Below are positions 9,428-20,022 of a stretch of 64,000 bases of DNA, piece after piece. The stretch is from Pseudomonas reidholzensis. Its GTDB lineage: Bacteria; Pseudomonadota; Gammaproteobacteria; Pseudomonadales; Pseudomonadaceae. Below the pieces are notes generated by a model, which did no database searches, was not told the DNA's origin, and saw nothing but the letters and a program-made list of their open reading frames with translations. How positions within the stretch are numbered: position 1 is the first letter of the stretch; each line of letters starts with the position of its first letter. A program made the position numbers and the translations under genes. The stretch is from assembly GCF_900536025.1 (NCBI RefSeq), contig NZ_UNOZ01000030.1, positions 528,627-592,626 on the forward strand, written 5' to 3'.

Positions 9428-11608
9428 ATGACCGTCATTTCACTCAAGTCCAGACCGTTGACACAGCTACTGGGCGTGACCTCGCTCGCGTCCCTGATGC
9501 TCCTTGCGCCAGGCGCGCACGCGCGGCCGATCGACAGCGACACGGTCATCGACAGCAGCGCCCCGCTGGACAGCTACCAAGTGAGCGGCTCGGCGACCCT
9601 GACCGCGAACGGCGCCGCCACCCGCGAAATCAGCGCCGCCAGCGGCACCACCGTGAACCTCGATGGCTCGACCGTCGACACCGACAACAGCGCTGCGGCC
9701 CTCTCGCTCGACGGCGCCAAGGCCACTATCACTGGCAGCACGTTGACCAGTACCGGCTCACGAGGCCTCGGCCTGGGCCCGGGCTCCGAGGTGCTGGCCA
9801 GCGACAGCAGCATCACCGGCGCCACGCGCGGCGCAACCGTCAACAACAGCGTACTGAACCTGGTGCGCAGCGAAGTACGCGGCACCGGAGCCACCAGCCT
9901 GGGCCTGGAGCTGTTCGACGGCACCGTCAATGCGAGCGCCAGCCACATCGTCGGCGGCCAGCACGGCGTGCTGATCCGCGGCGACTCCGGCCAGCCCGCC
10001 GGCCAAGGCAAACTGGTGCTGGACGCCAGCCACGTCGAGGGCCAGAACGGCGCGGCGATCGTGGTCGGCATCGGCGCTGGGCGCCCGGTCACGGCAGACA
10101 TCGAAGTGCGCAACGGCTCGCGGCTCACCGCCAGCAACGGCGTACTCTTGCAAGTCGCCGACGACGCCTCTGCCACGCTGCGGGTCAACAACAGCCAGCT
10201 GATCGGCGACATCATCGTGGCCAGCTCAGGCAACGCCGACATCACCTTCGAAAATGCCGCCTCGTTCACCGGGCGCCTGGAGAACGTTGCCAAGCTGCAG
10301 CTCGACAGCGCCGCGAGCTGGACCCTGGTCGCCGACAGCCAGGTAGGTGACCTGGCCATGGGCGCAGGGAGCGTGCGCTTCGGCAACCCGGGTGATTTTT
10401 TCACCCTCACCGTGGCCAACCTGCAAGGCGCGGGTACCTTCGAGATGAAGGGCGACTTCGCCACTGGCCAGGCCGATTTCCTGGAGGTCACGGGTGTGGC
10501 CAGCGGCGCCCACCAGATCGCGGTCAGCAGCAGCGGCAGCGATCCACTGGCCGAGGCCAGCTTGCACCTGGTGCGTATTGGCGCGGGTGATGCCTCGTTC
10601 GACCTGCTCGGCGGGCCGGTCGACCTCGGTGCGTATTCCTACGACCTGGTGCGCAACGGCAACGACTGGTTCCTCGACGCCTCGCGCAAGACCATCAGCC
10701 CCGGGACACGCTCGGTGATGGCCTTGAACAACGCCATACCGACGGTGTTCTACGGCGAGCTGAGCACCTTGCGCAGCCGCATGGGCGAAGTGCGCCGCGA
10801 GCCCGGCAAGGCCGGTGGCTGGATGCGTACCTACGGCAACAAGTTCAATGTCGCGGCCAGTGCGGGCACGGCCTACCAGCAGACCCAGCAAGGCCTGTCG
10901 CTGGGTGTCGACATGCCAGTGGCCGCAGGCGACGGCAACTGGCTGGTCGGCGTCAGCGCCGGCTACAGCAAATCCGACCTGGACCTTGGCGGCGGCACCT
11001 CCGGCAAGGTCGACAGCTTCCATGCGGGTGTCTACAGCACCTGGCTGGACCCTCTGAACGGCTACTACTTCGACGCCGTGGGCAAACTCAACCGCTTCCA
11101 GAACCAGGCCGATGTGCGCCTCAGCGACGGCCAGGAGAGCAAGGGCGACTACGCCAACCATGGCCTTGGCCTGTCGCTGGAGTTCGGCCGCCACCTGCGC
11201 CTGGGCGATGGCTACTTCGTCGAGCCCTATGCGCAGTTGGCGGGCATGCTCGTCCAGGGCAATCACTACGCCCTGGACAACGGCATGCGCGCCGAAGGCG
11301 AACGCGCCCGCTCACTGCTGGGCAAGCTGGGCGCCACCGCTGGGCGCACGTTCGACCTGGGCGATGGGCGGATGATCCAGCCGTACCTGCGCCTGGCCGC
11401 CGCGCATGAGTTCGCCCGTAACAACGAGGTCCGGGTCAACGACAACCGCTTCGCCAACGACCTCTCGGGCACCCGCGGGGAACTGGGTGCGGGCGTGTCG
11501 CTGGCGTGGTCGGACAAATGGCAAGTGCACGCCGACTTCGACTACAGCAACGGGGACAAGATCGAACAGCCCTGGGGCGCCGACGTCGGGGTTCGCTACA
11601 GCTGGTAG
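9428..11608 (+). CDS. Autotransporter with pectin-lyase-type passenger and C-terminal beta-barrel
   Basis: 726 residues. The signal peptide has a basic n-region (MTVISLKSRPL), hydrophobic core (LLGVTSLASLMLLAPGAHA) and cleavage near AHA-RP. Residues about 30-420 form a Ser/Thr/Asn-rich repetitive passenger (GSTVDTDNSAAALSLDGAK, LTASNGVLLQV) typical of a right-handed beta-helix, as in pertactin-like type Va autotransporters. Residues about 460-726 are the outer-membrane barrel, starting near GGWMRTYGNKFNV and ending DVGVRYSW with the terminal aromatic residue needed for Bam recognition. The product should be secreted through its own barrel and displayed at or released from the surface. No protease triad or adhesion motif is obvious. 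A strong terminator follows at 11620. Confidence 0.9.
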   Translation: MTVISLKSRPLTQLLGVTSLASLMLLAPGAHARPIDSDTVIDSSAPLDSYQVSGSATLTANGAATREISAASGTTVNLDGSTVDTDNSAAALSLDGAKATITGSTLTSTGSRGLGLGPGSEVLASDSSITGATRGATVNNSVLNLVRSEVRGTGATSLGLELFDGTVNASASHIVGGQHGVLIRGDSGQPAGQGKLVLDASHVEGQNGAAIVVGIGAGRPVTADIEVRNGSRLTASNGVLLQVADDASATLRVNNSQLIGDIIVASSGNADITFENAASFTGRLENVAKLQLDSAASWTLVADSQVGDLAMGAGSVRFGNPGDFFTLTVANLQGAGTFEMKGDFATGQADFLEVTGVASGAHQIAVSSSGSDPLAEASLHLVRIGAGDASFDLLGGPVDLGAYSYDLVRNGNDWFLDASRKTISPGTRSVMALNNAIPTVFYGELSTLRSRMGEVRREPGKAGGWMRTYGNKFNVAASAGTAYQQTQQGLSLGVDMPVAAGDGNWLVGVSAGYSKSDLDLGGGTSGKVDSFHAGVYSTWLDPLNGYYFDAVGKLNRFQNQADVRLSDGQESKGDYANHGLGLSLEFGRHLRLGDGYFVEPYAQLAGMLVQGNHYALDNGMRAEGERARSLLGKLGATAGRTFDLGDGRMIQPYLRLAAAHEFARNNEVRVNDNRFANDLSGTRGELGAGVSLAWSDKWQVHADFDYSNGDKIEQPWGADVGVRYSW

Positions 11609-11619
11609 GACATGTAACG

Positions 11620-11645
11620 GGAGGCCTTGATGGCCTCCTTTTTTT
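11620..11645 (+). terminator. Intrinsic terminator after the autotransporter
   Basis: A perfect 7-bp stem GGAGGCC (11620-11626) / GGCCTCC (11632-11638) with loop TTGAT is followed by a run of seven T. It lies 12 bases after the stop codon. Confidence 0.9.
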
Positions 11646-11666
11646 GGTCTGGAACTGGGGGTTTTC

Positions 11667-13154
11667 ATGTCAGTATTTCATGCATTCAAACGCTGGATCA
11701 TGCGCTGGTTTTCCGCCAGCGCTGCGCCCAACCGGCCAACGGGCGAACCCGCTGCCTATCTGCTGCCCGCGCCCACGGCCCCCGACGCGCTGGCCGATAT
11801 CGCGGGTGGCGAGCCGAACCTGATCCCTTTCAAGTCGACCCTCGCGCCCCTGCGCATCGACTTCGCGATGTGGCTCAACTCCGCCCCGACAACCGACACC
11901 CCGGAGCAGCTGGTGCTGTATTGGGACGACAAGGAGGTCGCGAGCAAGACCTGGACCGCCCCGGTAGCGGCCACCGACCTGTTCATCATGGCCCCGCTAG
12001 ACGCTCTGAAAGAAGGCTTGCACACGCTGCACTACAGGGTCACCACCTACAACGGCAACCAGGCAGGCTCACAGCCCCTGGCACTGACAATCGACACCAC
12101 CCCGCCGGCGCTGGTGGATGAGGGCCCGCTACAGTTCCCGGCCGAGGTGATCACAGGCGGCGTCACCGACAGATACCTGAAGGCGAATGGAGATCGCTTG
12201 CTGGCGCAGGTGCCGGCTTATGGGGGCATGCGCCTGGGCGATACGCTGACCTGGTACTGGAGCCGTACCTCGGTCGGTATCGAGAAGGTCGGCAGCATGA
12301 CCCTCGCCGCCAGCGATATCGGCAAGCCCGTGGAGCTGGCGATTCCTGGCACGTTCATCCGCACCAGCAGAGACGGCATCCGCTATGCCTATTACACGGT
12401 CCAGGACCGCGCGCAGACCCCCGTTCAACGCGCACTGGCGGTGGCGCTGGACGTAGCCGCAACGCCGATCCCGCGCAACCTGCCGCCACCGACCATCAAG
12501 GAGGCCAGCGGCAGCACCCTGCTGCCTGGCAATGCGCTCAACGGCGTAACGCTGGTGGTTCCTGCGCAAGCCACAGTGGAGCCCGACGAAACGATCGAAG
12601 TATTCTGGGGTGAGCCCGGCACGCCTGGCGCCTACACGACGTCGACGCCGGTTGCCGCCGGCTCGCGGGAATACCCTGTCCCCCGCGACAACATCCCGCC
12701 CCAACTGGGCAAACGCATGCCGGTCACCTACACGGTCACCACCTGGGAGAGCGAGGCCTTGCCCTCGAGGGTGCTTCAGTTGCAGGTACAGCTGCCCGCA
12801 GGGCTGCCCATTGTGCAATGCGACAAGGTCGCTGGTGGCCGCCTGAGCCTCGCCGCACTGCAAGGCGCCGATGCTAAGTTCACGCTCCCCAGCTGGCAGT
12901 TCATGGCGACGTCGCAATTTGTCACGCTGGTCATCGCGGGCCTCGACACCGGCGGCAACAAAAAAACGATTGCCGTGGTCACCGAGATGCCGGTGCCCAG
13001 TGCGGGTCAACCGATCGCCGTGGGCTCGGTTTCGAGGACCGCGCTGTCGGCGCTGCGGCTCAACCAGCAGATCGACGTCAAAGTGCAGGTAAGCTTCGAC
13101 AACAAGCTGACCTGGGTGAGCTTTCCCCTGCTCAAGCCAACGCTGGTGGCGTAA
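11667..13154 (+). CDS. Ig-like-repeat hypothetical protein, paralogue of the 7236 gene (495 aa)
   Basis: The start is MSVFHAFKRWIMRWFSASA; the basic, tryptophan-rich amphipathic N-terminus is not a classical signal peptide. The body consists of beta-rich units with TDTPEQLVLYWDDKEVASK, ALTIDTTPPALVDEGP, LLAQVPAYGGMRLGDTLTWYW and IEVFWGEPGTPG. These units repeat the VxWGD/VFWGE pattern and the TPP...VPAY module of the 7236 gene. It begins 22 bases after the autotransporter terminator, so it has either its own promoter or read-through. It ends just before the tRNA operon terminator. Function is unknown; because two related proteins flank one autotransporter, a shared surface role can be proposed but not shown. 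Confidence 0.75.
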   Translation: MSVFHAFKRWIMRWFSASAAPNRPTGEPAAYLLPAPTAPDALADIAGGEPNLIPFKSTLAPLRIDFAMWLNSAPTTDTPEQLVLYWDDKEVASKTWTAPVAATDLFIMAPLDALKEGLHTLHYRVTTYNGNQAGSQPLALTIDTTPPALVDEGPLQFPAEVITGGVTDRYLKANGDRLLAQVPAYGGMRLGDTLTWYWSRTSVGIEKVGSMTLAASDIGKPVELAIPGTFIRTSRDGIRYAYYTVQDRAQTPVQRALAVALDVAATPIPRNLPPPTIKEASGSTLLPGNALNGVTLVVPAQATVEPDETIEVFWGEPGTPGAYTTSTPVAAGSREYPVPRDNIPPQLGKRMPVTYTVTTWESEALPSRVLQLQVQLPAGLPIVQCDKVAGGRLSLAALQGADAKFTLPSWQFMATSQFVTLVIAGLDTGGNKKTIAVVTEMPVPSAGQPIAVGSVSRTALSALRLNQQIDVKVQVSFDNKLTWVSFPLLKPTLVA

Positions 13155-13161
13155 CAGGCAA

Positions 13162-13193
13162 AAAAAAACGCCACTCGAAAGAGTGGCGTTTTT
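13162..13193. terminator. Bidirectional terminator between the Ig-like gene and the tRNA operon
   Basis: A perfect 10-bp stem AACGCCACTC (13167-13176) / GAGTGGCGTT (13181-13190) has a GAAA tetraloop. An A-run lies on one side and a T-run on the other, so it can end both the plus-strand Ig-like gene and the minus-strand tRNA operon. Confidence 0.9.
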
Positions 13194-13198
13194 AGATA

Positions 13199-13274
<76 letters not shown>

Positions 13275-13359
13275 TTTGTGAAGCTTTACCGCAATCGGCG
13301 TGAAGCGCCTTGACGACCTTCACCACCACTGTACCGCATAGACGCCACAGTATTTGAAC

Positions 13360-13435
<76 letters not shown>

Positions 13436-13438
13436 AAA

Positions 13439-13514
13439 TGGCGTCCCCTAGGGGACTCGAACCCCTGTTACCGCCGTGAAAGGGCGGTGTCCTAGGCCAC
13501 TAGACGAAGGGGAC
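13439..13514 (-). tRNA. tRNA-Glu (TTC)
   Basis: A 76-nt cloverleaf on the minus strand: acceptor GTCCCCT, anticodon stem CCGCC with loop CTTTCAC giving anticodon TTC, T-loop GTTCGAGTC, encoded CCA. Confidence 0.97.
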
Positions 13515-13606
13515 ACACAACACTTTTCAGTGCGCCAGATACTGAACCTCACGATTCAACCTGGACTTTCTTTTCCTGCCCCGCCGTTAAGCAGTGCCGG
13601 AGAAAC

Positions 13607-13682
<76 letters not shown>

Positions 13683-13686
13683 AATA

Positions 13687-13762
13687 TGGCGTCCCCTAGG
13701 GGACTCGAACCCCTGTTACCGCCGTGAAAGGGCGGTGTCCTAGGCCACTAGACGAAGGGGAC
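13687..13762 (-). tRNA. tRNA-Glu (TTC)
   Basis: Second copy of the 76-nt tRNA-Glu, anticodon TTC, encoded CCA. It is promoter-proximal in the operon; the promoter lies at 13837-13865. Confidence 0.97.
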
Positions 13763-13836
13763 ACGCTGCAAGCATTTTCATGCTGCTTCACTCCCTGCCG
13801 CGTATCGCTGTGTGCTTTACGCTGCAAGTGGCGCGC

Positions 13837-13865
13837 ATTCTAGGGATGCCACGGAAAGCCGTCAA
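13837..13865 (-). promoter_or_regulatory. Sigma70 promoter of the tRNA operon
   Basis: On the minus strand TTGACG (13860-13865) and TAGAAT (13837-13842) are separated by exactly 17 bases. The GC-rich discriminator GCGCGCC directly after the -10 is the kind associated with stringent control of stable RNA genes. The rest of the 342-base gap 13763-14104 holds this promoter, the tRNA leader and the leader of the gene at 14105, with nothing else that I recognise. Confidence 0.75.
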
Positions 13866-14104
13866 CCCCTTTGTATAAATTTATTTAAATCAATGACTTC
13901 GGCCAGCGCTGCGGGGTGCGGTGGCGGGCGTCCGGGCATTGACGTTGATTTTCTGACGGCAGGCCGGCAAGCTCGCAGGCAAAGTGCCATCCACTTGAGA
14001 AATCAACGCTGTGGCCGACACACTGAGCGTGGTGAATACACTGTTCGCGCCTTGGCGAACTCACTACACTCAATAGTGCAAAACTTCTTCATGAGGCGTT
14101 AACG

Positions 14105-14872
14105 GTGACACCACTTCTGATCACCCTGCTCATCGTGGCCGGTATCGCGTTGCTGATCGTGATCGGCTACCTCAATAACGTGGTCGAGAGCAGCAAGCTC
14201 GAACGGGCCCGGCTGAAGATCGAGCTGGCCGAGCGCGCGCGCCGTTGCGGCGAGCTCAACGAAACCTTCCCCGGCCAGTTGATGAGCCCTGCCCTCAAGC
14301 TGCTGATGACCCGCCTGGAGCTGAACGTGGCCCAGCGCCAGTTGGCGGTCGACAAGCACAGCGCCGAGCTCAAGGCGCGCCTGGCCGAGCTCGAAGGCCT
14401 GGTCGCACTGGGCGACAAGTTGCCGGTAAACAACCCGCCGAGCCCGATCCAGACCGAGGTCAAGGCCAAGGACGTGCGCTTCATGCTCGAGGCGTTGCAC
14501 AACCAGATCGTGCGCGCCACCCAGGAAGGCTTCCTGGCGAACAACGAAGGCAAGTACTGGGTCAAGGAGATCCGCCATATCCTCGTGCTGCTGCATATCG
14601 AGTTCTTCAACAACCTTGGCCAGCAGGCCCTGCAGCAGAACCAGCCGGGGCATGCGCGGCTGGCCTTCGAGCGCGGCGTGCAGTATTTGCGCAAGCAGCC
14701 GGAGCCCAAGCAGTATGAAGAGCAGCTGACCTACCTGGAGAAATTGCTGGCGCGGGCCGATGCCATGGTCCTGGACCAGCAGGCGCCGGCCGAGACCGAC
14801 CAGAACGAGTTGACCGAAGGGCTCAAGACCGACGAGGACGAGACCTGGAAGAAGAAGGTCATCTACGATTGA
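14105..14872 (+). CDS. Membrane-anchored coiled-coil protein of unknown function
   Basis: 255 residues from a GTG start. One N-terminal membrane helix (LLITLLIVAGIALLIVIGYL, residues about 4-23) is followed by a Glu/Lys/Arg/Leu-rich helical region (SSKLERARLKIELAERARR, LELNVAQRQLAVDKHSAEL). The rest is an alpha-helical cytoplasmic domain with IRHILVLLHIEFFNNLG and an acidic tail ending WKKKVIYD. The helical repeats near ARLAFERGVQYLRKQPEPKQY look like a single TPR-type hairpin. It is a conserved-looking Pseudomonas hypothetical; I do not recognise a specific function. It is monocistronic, ending in the REP pair and convergent hairpin before msrC. Confidence 0.8.
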   Translation: MTPLLITLLIVAGIALLIVIGYLNNVVESSKLERARLKIELAERARRCGELNETFPGQLMSPALKLLMTRLELNVAQRQLAVDKHSAELKARLAELEGLVALGDKLPVNNPPSPIQTEVKAKDVRFMLEALHNQIVRATQEGFLANNEGKYWVKEIRHILVLLHIEFFNNLGQQALQQNQPGHARLAFERGVQYLRKQPEPKQYEEQLTYLEKLLARADAMVLDQQAPAETDQNELTEGLKTDEDETWKKKVIYD

Positions 14873-14901
14873 TCGGGTGGTCTGGGGCCGCTGTGCGGCC
14901 C

Positions 14902-14966
14902 ATCGCGGGCAAGCCCGCTCCTACAAGGGTCCACCGCGGCTCTGTAGGAGCGGGCTTGCCCGCGAT
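14902..14966. repeat. Inverted pair of REP elements
   Basis: ATCGCGGGCAAGCCCGCTCC at 14902-14921 recurs in reverse complement at 14947-14966, each arm itself containing the GCGGGC...GCCCGC palindrome of P. putida-type REPs. The pair sits between the convergent genes at 14105 and msrC. Confidence 0.9.
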
Positions 14967-14980
14967 GAGGCCAAAGTGAA

Positions 14981-15007
14981 CAAAGGGGCCATTGATTGGC
15001 CCCTTTG
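14981..15007. terminator. Convergent hairpin terminator
   Basis: An 11-bp stem CAAAGGGGCCA (14981-14991) / TGGCCCCTTTG (14997-15007) with a 5-base loop lies six bases from the end of msrC. The U-tract is weak in either direction. Confidence 0.6.
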
Positions 15008-15012
15008 TCATT

Positions 15013-15495
15013 TCAGCAATCAGTCAGCTCGAGAAAGATCTCCGCCAACCGCTCCAACCCCACCTGATCCGCCTCACTGAAGCGCCCCAGCTTCGGGCTG
15101 TCCAGATCCAGCACCCCGACCAACCGCCCCGCCTTCACCAGCGGGATCACCAACTCGCTGTTCGACGCACTGTCACAGGCAATATGCCCGGGGAAGGCAT
15201 GCACATCCTCCACCCGCTGGGTCTGCCGGGTGGCCGCCGCCGCGCCGCACACGCCCTTGCCGAACGGAATGCGCACGCACGCCACCTGCCCCTGGAACGG
15301 CCCCAGCACCAGCTGCTCGTCACGGTTGATGTAAAAGCCGGCCCAGTTCAGGTCATCCAGCTGGCTATAAAGGAAGGCCGAGAACTGCGCGGCATTAGCG
15401 ATGAAGTCACGCTCGTCGGCAAACAGCGCCTGCACTTGCGCGGCCAGCAGGGCGTAGCCGTCGAGGCCAGTGCCACTGGCATTGAGGTCGATCAT
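15013..15495 (-). CDS. msrC: Free methionine-(R)-sulfoxide reductase (GAF domain)
   Basis: A 160-residue single GAF domain, the usual length of fRMsr. It reduces free Met-R-sulfoxide in the cytosol with thioredoxin as donor. The three family cysteines are present: Cys73 (QVACVRI), Cys83 (GKGVCG) and Cys107 (GHIACDS). The surrounding WAGFYI and SELVIPLV motifs match the family. The start ATG directly follows the stop of the upstream ATPase gene with no gap, so the two are translationally linked. Together with msrB and gpx nearby it makes an oxidative-damage neighbourhood. Confidence 0.95.
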   Translation of the reverse strand: MIDLNASGTGLDGYALLAAQVQALFADERDFIANAAQFSAFLYSQLDDLNWAGFYINRDEQLVLGPFQGQVACVRIPFGKGVCGAAAATRQTQRVEDVHAFPGHIACDSASNSELVIPLVKAGRLVGVLDLDSPKLGRFSEADQVGLERLAEIFLELTDC

Positions 15496-16383
15496 TTATT
15501 TCTGCTCCAGCAATTGCAGCCCGACCCAGTAGCGGGCGAACTGATAGGCACAACGGCCATTACGGTTTCCGCGGCCGGTGGCCCAGCGCACGGCAAGAAT
15601 TTCTAGTGCTTCGTCACGCTGCCAGCTCAGCCCGGCAGTACTGGCCAGCTGACCGATCCAGTGTTCGACCACATCGAGGAAGTGCTCCTGGCTGAACGGG
15701 TAGAACGACAGCCACAGGCCGAAGCGGTCGGACAAGGCGATCTTGTCTTCCACCGCCTCGTTGGGGTGCAGCTCACCGTCGACCCTCTTCCAGTTTTCGT
15801 TGTCGCTCTGCTTCTCCGGCACCAGGTGGCGGCGGTTGGAGGTGGCGTACAGCAGGACGTTGTCCGGGGCCTGCTCGAGCGAGCCGTCGAGCACGCTCTT
15901 GAGCACCCGGTAGTCGCCCTCCCCGGCTTCGAACGAGAGGTCGTCACAGAACAGGATAAAGCGCTGTTTCAGGCCTTGCAGCTGTTCGACGACCCGCGGC
16001 AGGTCGGCCAGGTGGTCGCGCTCGATCTCGATCAGGCGCAGGCCGGCGTCGGCGTGCTCGGCCAGCAGGGCGCGCACCAGCGATGATTTACCGGTGCCGC
16101 GCGAGCCCCACAGCAGGGCGTGGTTGGCCGGCAGGCCGTTGATGAACTGGTGGGTGTTGCGGCCCAGTTGGTCTCGCTGCTTGTCGACGCCGATCAGGTC
16201 GGACAGGCGCATGTCCAGGCTGACCTGCAGTGGCAGCAGGTAGCCGCTGCGGCCATCGCGCTGCCAGCGGGCGGCCAGGGTGGTGCTCCAGTCGAAGTCC
16301 GGGCGCACGGCCGGCAACAAGGGTTCGAGGCGCGCCAGGACAGATTCGGCGCGTTCGAGGAAGGCGTTCAAGCGGGGGTCCAT
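15496..16383 (-). CDS. DUF815-family AAA ATPase
   Basis: 295 residues. Walker A GSRGTGKS at residues 93-100, Walker B FILFCDDL at 142-149, and a sensor-like YATSNRRHL after that, as in DUF815 proteins of the AAA superfamily. The region LSDLIGVDKQRDQLGRNT before Walker A is the family signature. The biochemical role of DUF815 proteins is not established to my knowledge. It is cotranscribed with msrC, which begins at the next base. No membrane segment or signal peptide. Confidence 0.9.
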   Translation of the reverse strand: MDPRLNAFLERAESVLARLEPLLPAVRPDFDWSTTLAARWQRDGRSGYLLPLQVSLDMRLSDLIGVDKQRDQLGRNTHQFINGLPANHALLWGSRGTGKSSLVRALLAEHADAGLRLIEIERDHLADLPRVVEQLQGLKQRFILFCDDLSFEAGEGDYRVLKSVLDGSLEQAPDNVLLYATSNRRHLVPEKQSDNENWKRVDGELHPNEAVEDKIALSDRFGLWLSFYPFSQEHFLDVVEHWIGQLASTAGLSWQRDEALEILAVRWATGRGNRNGRCAYQFARYWVGLQLLEQK

Positions 16384-16430
16384 GAAGGGCTCCTGGCAAG
16401 GCTAGGCGTTGAGTGTTGGGCTGTCAGTGC

Positions 16431-16542
16431 GGGCCTCTTCGCGGGGCAAGCCCGCTCCCACAGGTACAGCGCCGCTTCCGAAATATGCGGGGATCCTGTG
16501 GGAGCGGCGGTGCGCCGATGCGACTTGCCCCGCGAAGAGGCC
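16431..16542. repeat. Inverted pair of REP elements
   Basis: GGCCTCTTCGCGGGGCAAGC (16432-16451) with GCTCCCACAGG after it is matched in reverse by CCTGTGGGAGCGG (16495-16507) ... GCCCCGCGAAGAGGCC (16527-16542). The second copy carries an internal variation (CGGTGCGCCGATGCGAC). It fills most of the 267-base gap between the divergent DUF815 and kinase genes. Confidence 0.85.
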
Positions 16543-16650
16543 GGCACTGCAAACGAAATCTTCCAGCTGAATAGATGACAGACCCGCCAGCAGCCGGGGT
16601 ACATCGGCTATGCTTGCGCTGCGCGGGGGCGCGGAACCGGCTCGGGACAC

Positions 16651-18955
<2,305 letters not shown>

Positions 18956-18966
<11 letters not shown>

Positions 18967-19444
18967 GCAGGCGCTCGATCTTGCCCTGCAGGGCCTCTGG
19001 CTTGGTGGTCGGGGCAAAACGGTCGACCTCGCCGCTGAGCGGATCGATAAGGAACTTGGTGAAGTTCCACTTGATCTTCTGCGTGCCCAACAGCCCTGGG
19101 GCGCGCTTTTTCAGCTCGACGAACAGCGGGTGCGCGCCGCTGCCATTGACCTCGACCTTGCGCATCAAGGGGAAACTCACGCCAAAGCGCGTTTCACAGA
19201 ACTTGGCGATTTCGCGGGCATCGCCGGGCTCCTGCTTGCCGAACTGGTTGCAGGGGAAGCCCACCACCACCAGGCCCTGCTCGCGGTAGGCCTGCCACAA
19301 CTGCTCCAGGCCCTGGTACTGCGGGGTGAAGCCGCACTGGCTGGCGGTATTCACCACCAGCAGCGCCTTGCCGGCGAAATCACCGAGGTGCTTGTGCTCG
19401 CCGGTCAGGGTGACGCAGGGGATATCCAGCAACGAATCAGCCAT
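18956..19444 (-). CDS. gpx: Glutathione peroxidase (cysteine type)
   Basis: 162 residues from MADSLLDIPCVTLTGE. Thioredoxin-fold peroxidase with peroxidatic Cys37 in NTASQCGFTPQY, Gln of CNQFGKQEPG, and WNFTKFL, the residues of the Cys-Gln-Trp-Asn tetrad. No selenocysteine. Many bacterial members use thioredoxin rather than glutathione. It lies 13 bases after msrB on the same strand, so the two probably form an operon for peroxide defence. Its 3' end overlaps the end of the kinase gene by 11 bases. Confidence 0.95.
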
Positions 19445-19457
19445 GGCGGCTCTCCGG

Positions 19458-19853
19458 TCAGTCACGCGGCTTGAAGTCCAGGCACACCGAGTTGATACAG
19501 TAGCGCAGCCCGGTCGGCGGTGGGCCATCGGGGAACACATGGCCCAGGTGCGCATCGCACTGGGCGCAGGTGACCTCGGTACGGATCATGCCGTGGGTAG
19601 TGTCGCGGATCTCGATCATCGCGCTCTGCGCCAAGGGCTCGTAGAAGCTCGGCCAGCCGCAGCCGGAGTCGAACTTGGCACGCGAGTCGAACAACGGCGC
19701 CGTGCAGCAGATGCAGGTGTAGACGCCGTCGGCCTTGTGGCTGTTGTACTTGCCGGTGAACGGCCGCTCGGTGCCCTTCAGGCGGCACACCTGGTACTGC
19801 TCGGGGTCGAGCATGGCACGCCATTCTTCCAGGGTTTTGTCGATCTTTTGCAT
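19458..19853 (-). CDS. msrB: Peptide-methionine (R)-S-oxide reductase
   Basis: 131 residues, full length for MsrB. Zinc-binding pairs C47/C50 (CICC) and C96/C99 (CAQC), catalytic Cys119 in GLRYCINS, and GWPSF and GHVFPDGP signature motifs are all present. It repairs oxidised methionine in proteins with thioredoxin. First gene of the msrB-gpx operon, divergent from alaA. Confidence 0.97.
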   Translation of the reverse strand: MQKIDKTLEEWRAMLDPEQYQVCRLKGTERPFTGKYNSHKADGVYTCICCTAPLFDSRAKFDSGCGWPSFYEPLAQSAMIEIRDTTHGMIRTEVTCAQCDAHLGHVFPDGPPPTGLRYCINSVCLDFKPRD

Positions 19854-20022
19854 GTAGGGACCTCGGCAGGCTGAAATTCACCTCGCGGCGGCTTTTCGGC
19901 GGCGCGGGTGGCACGTATATTAGTTGGCTTCGTGTGCAAGGCTCCAAGTCTGGCACCCGCGCCCCGCCCTTTCAAACCTTTCGACGGCGCAGCGCCCGCG
20001 ACTTCTCAATCGGGATCACATC

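Noticed and set aside
9574..11266. Long minus-strand frames opposite the autotransporter
   Set aside because: No domain signal; they mirror the repeat structure of the real gene.
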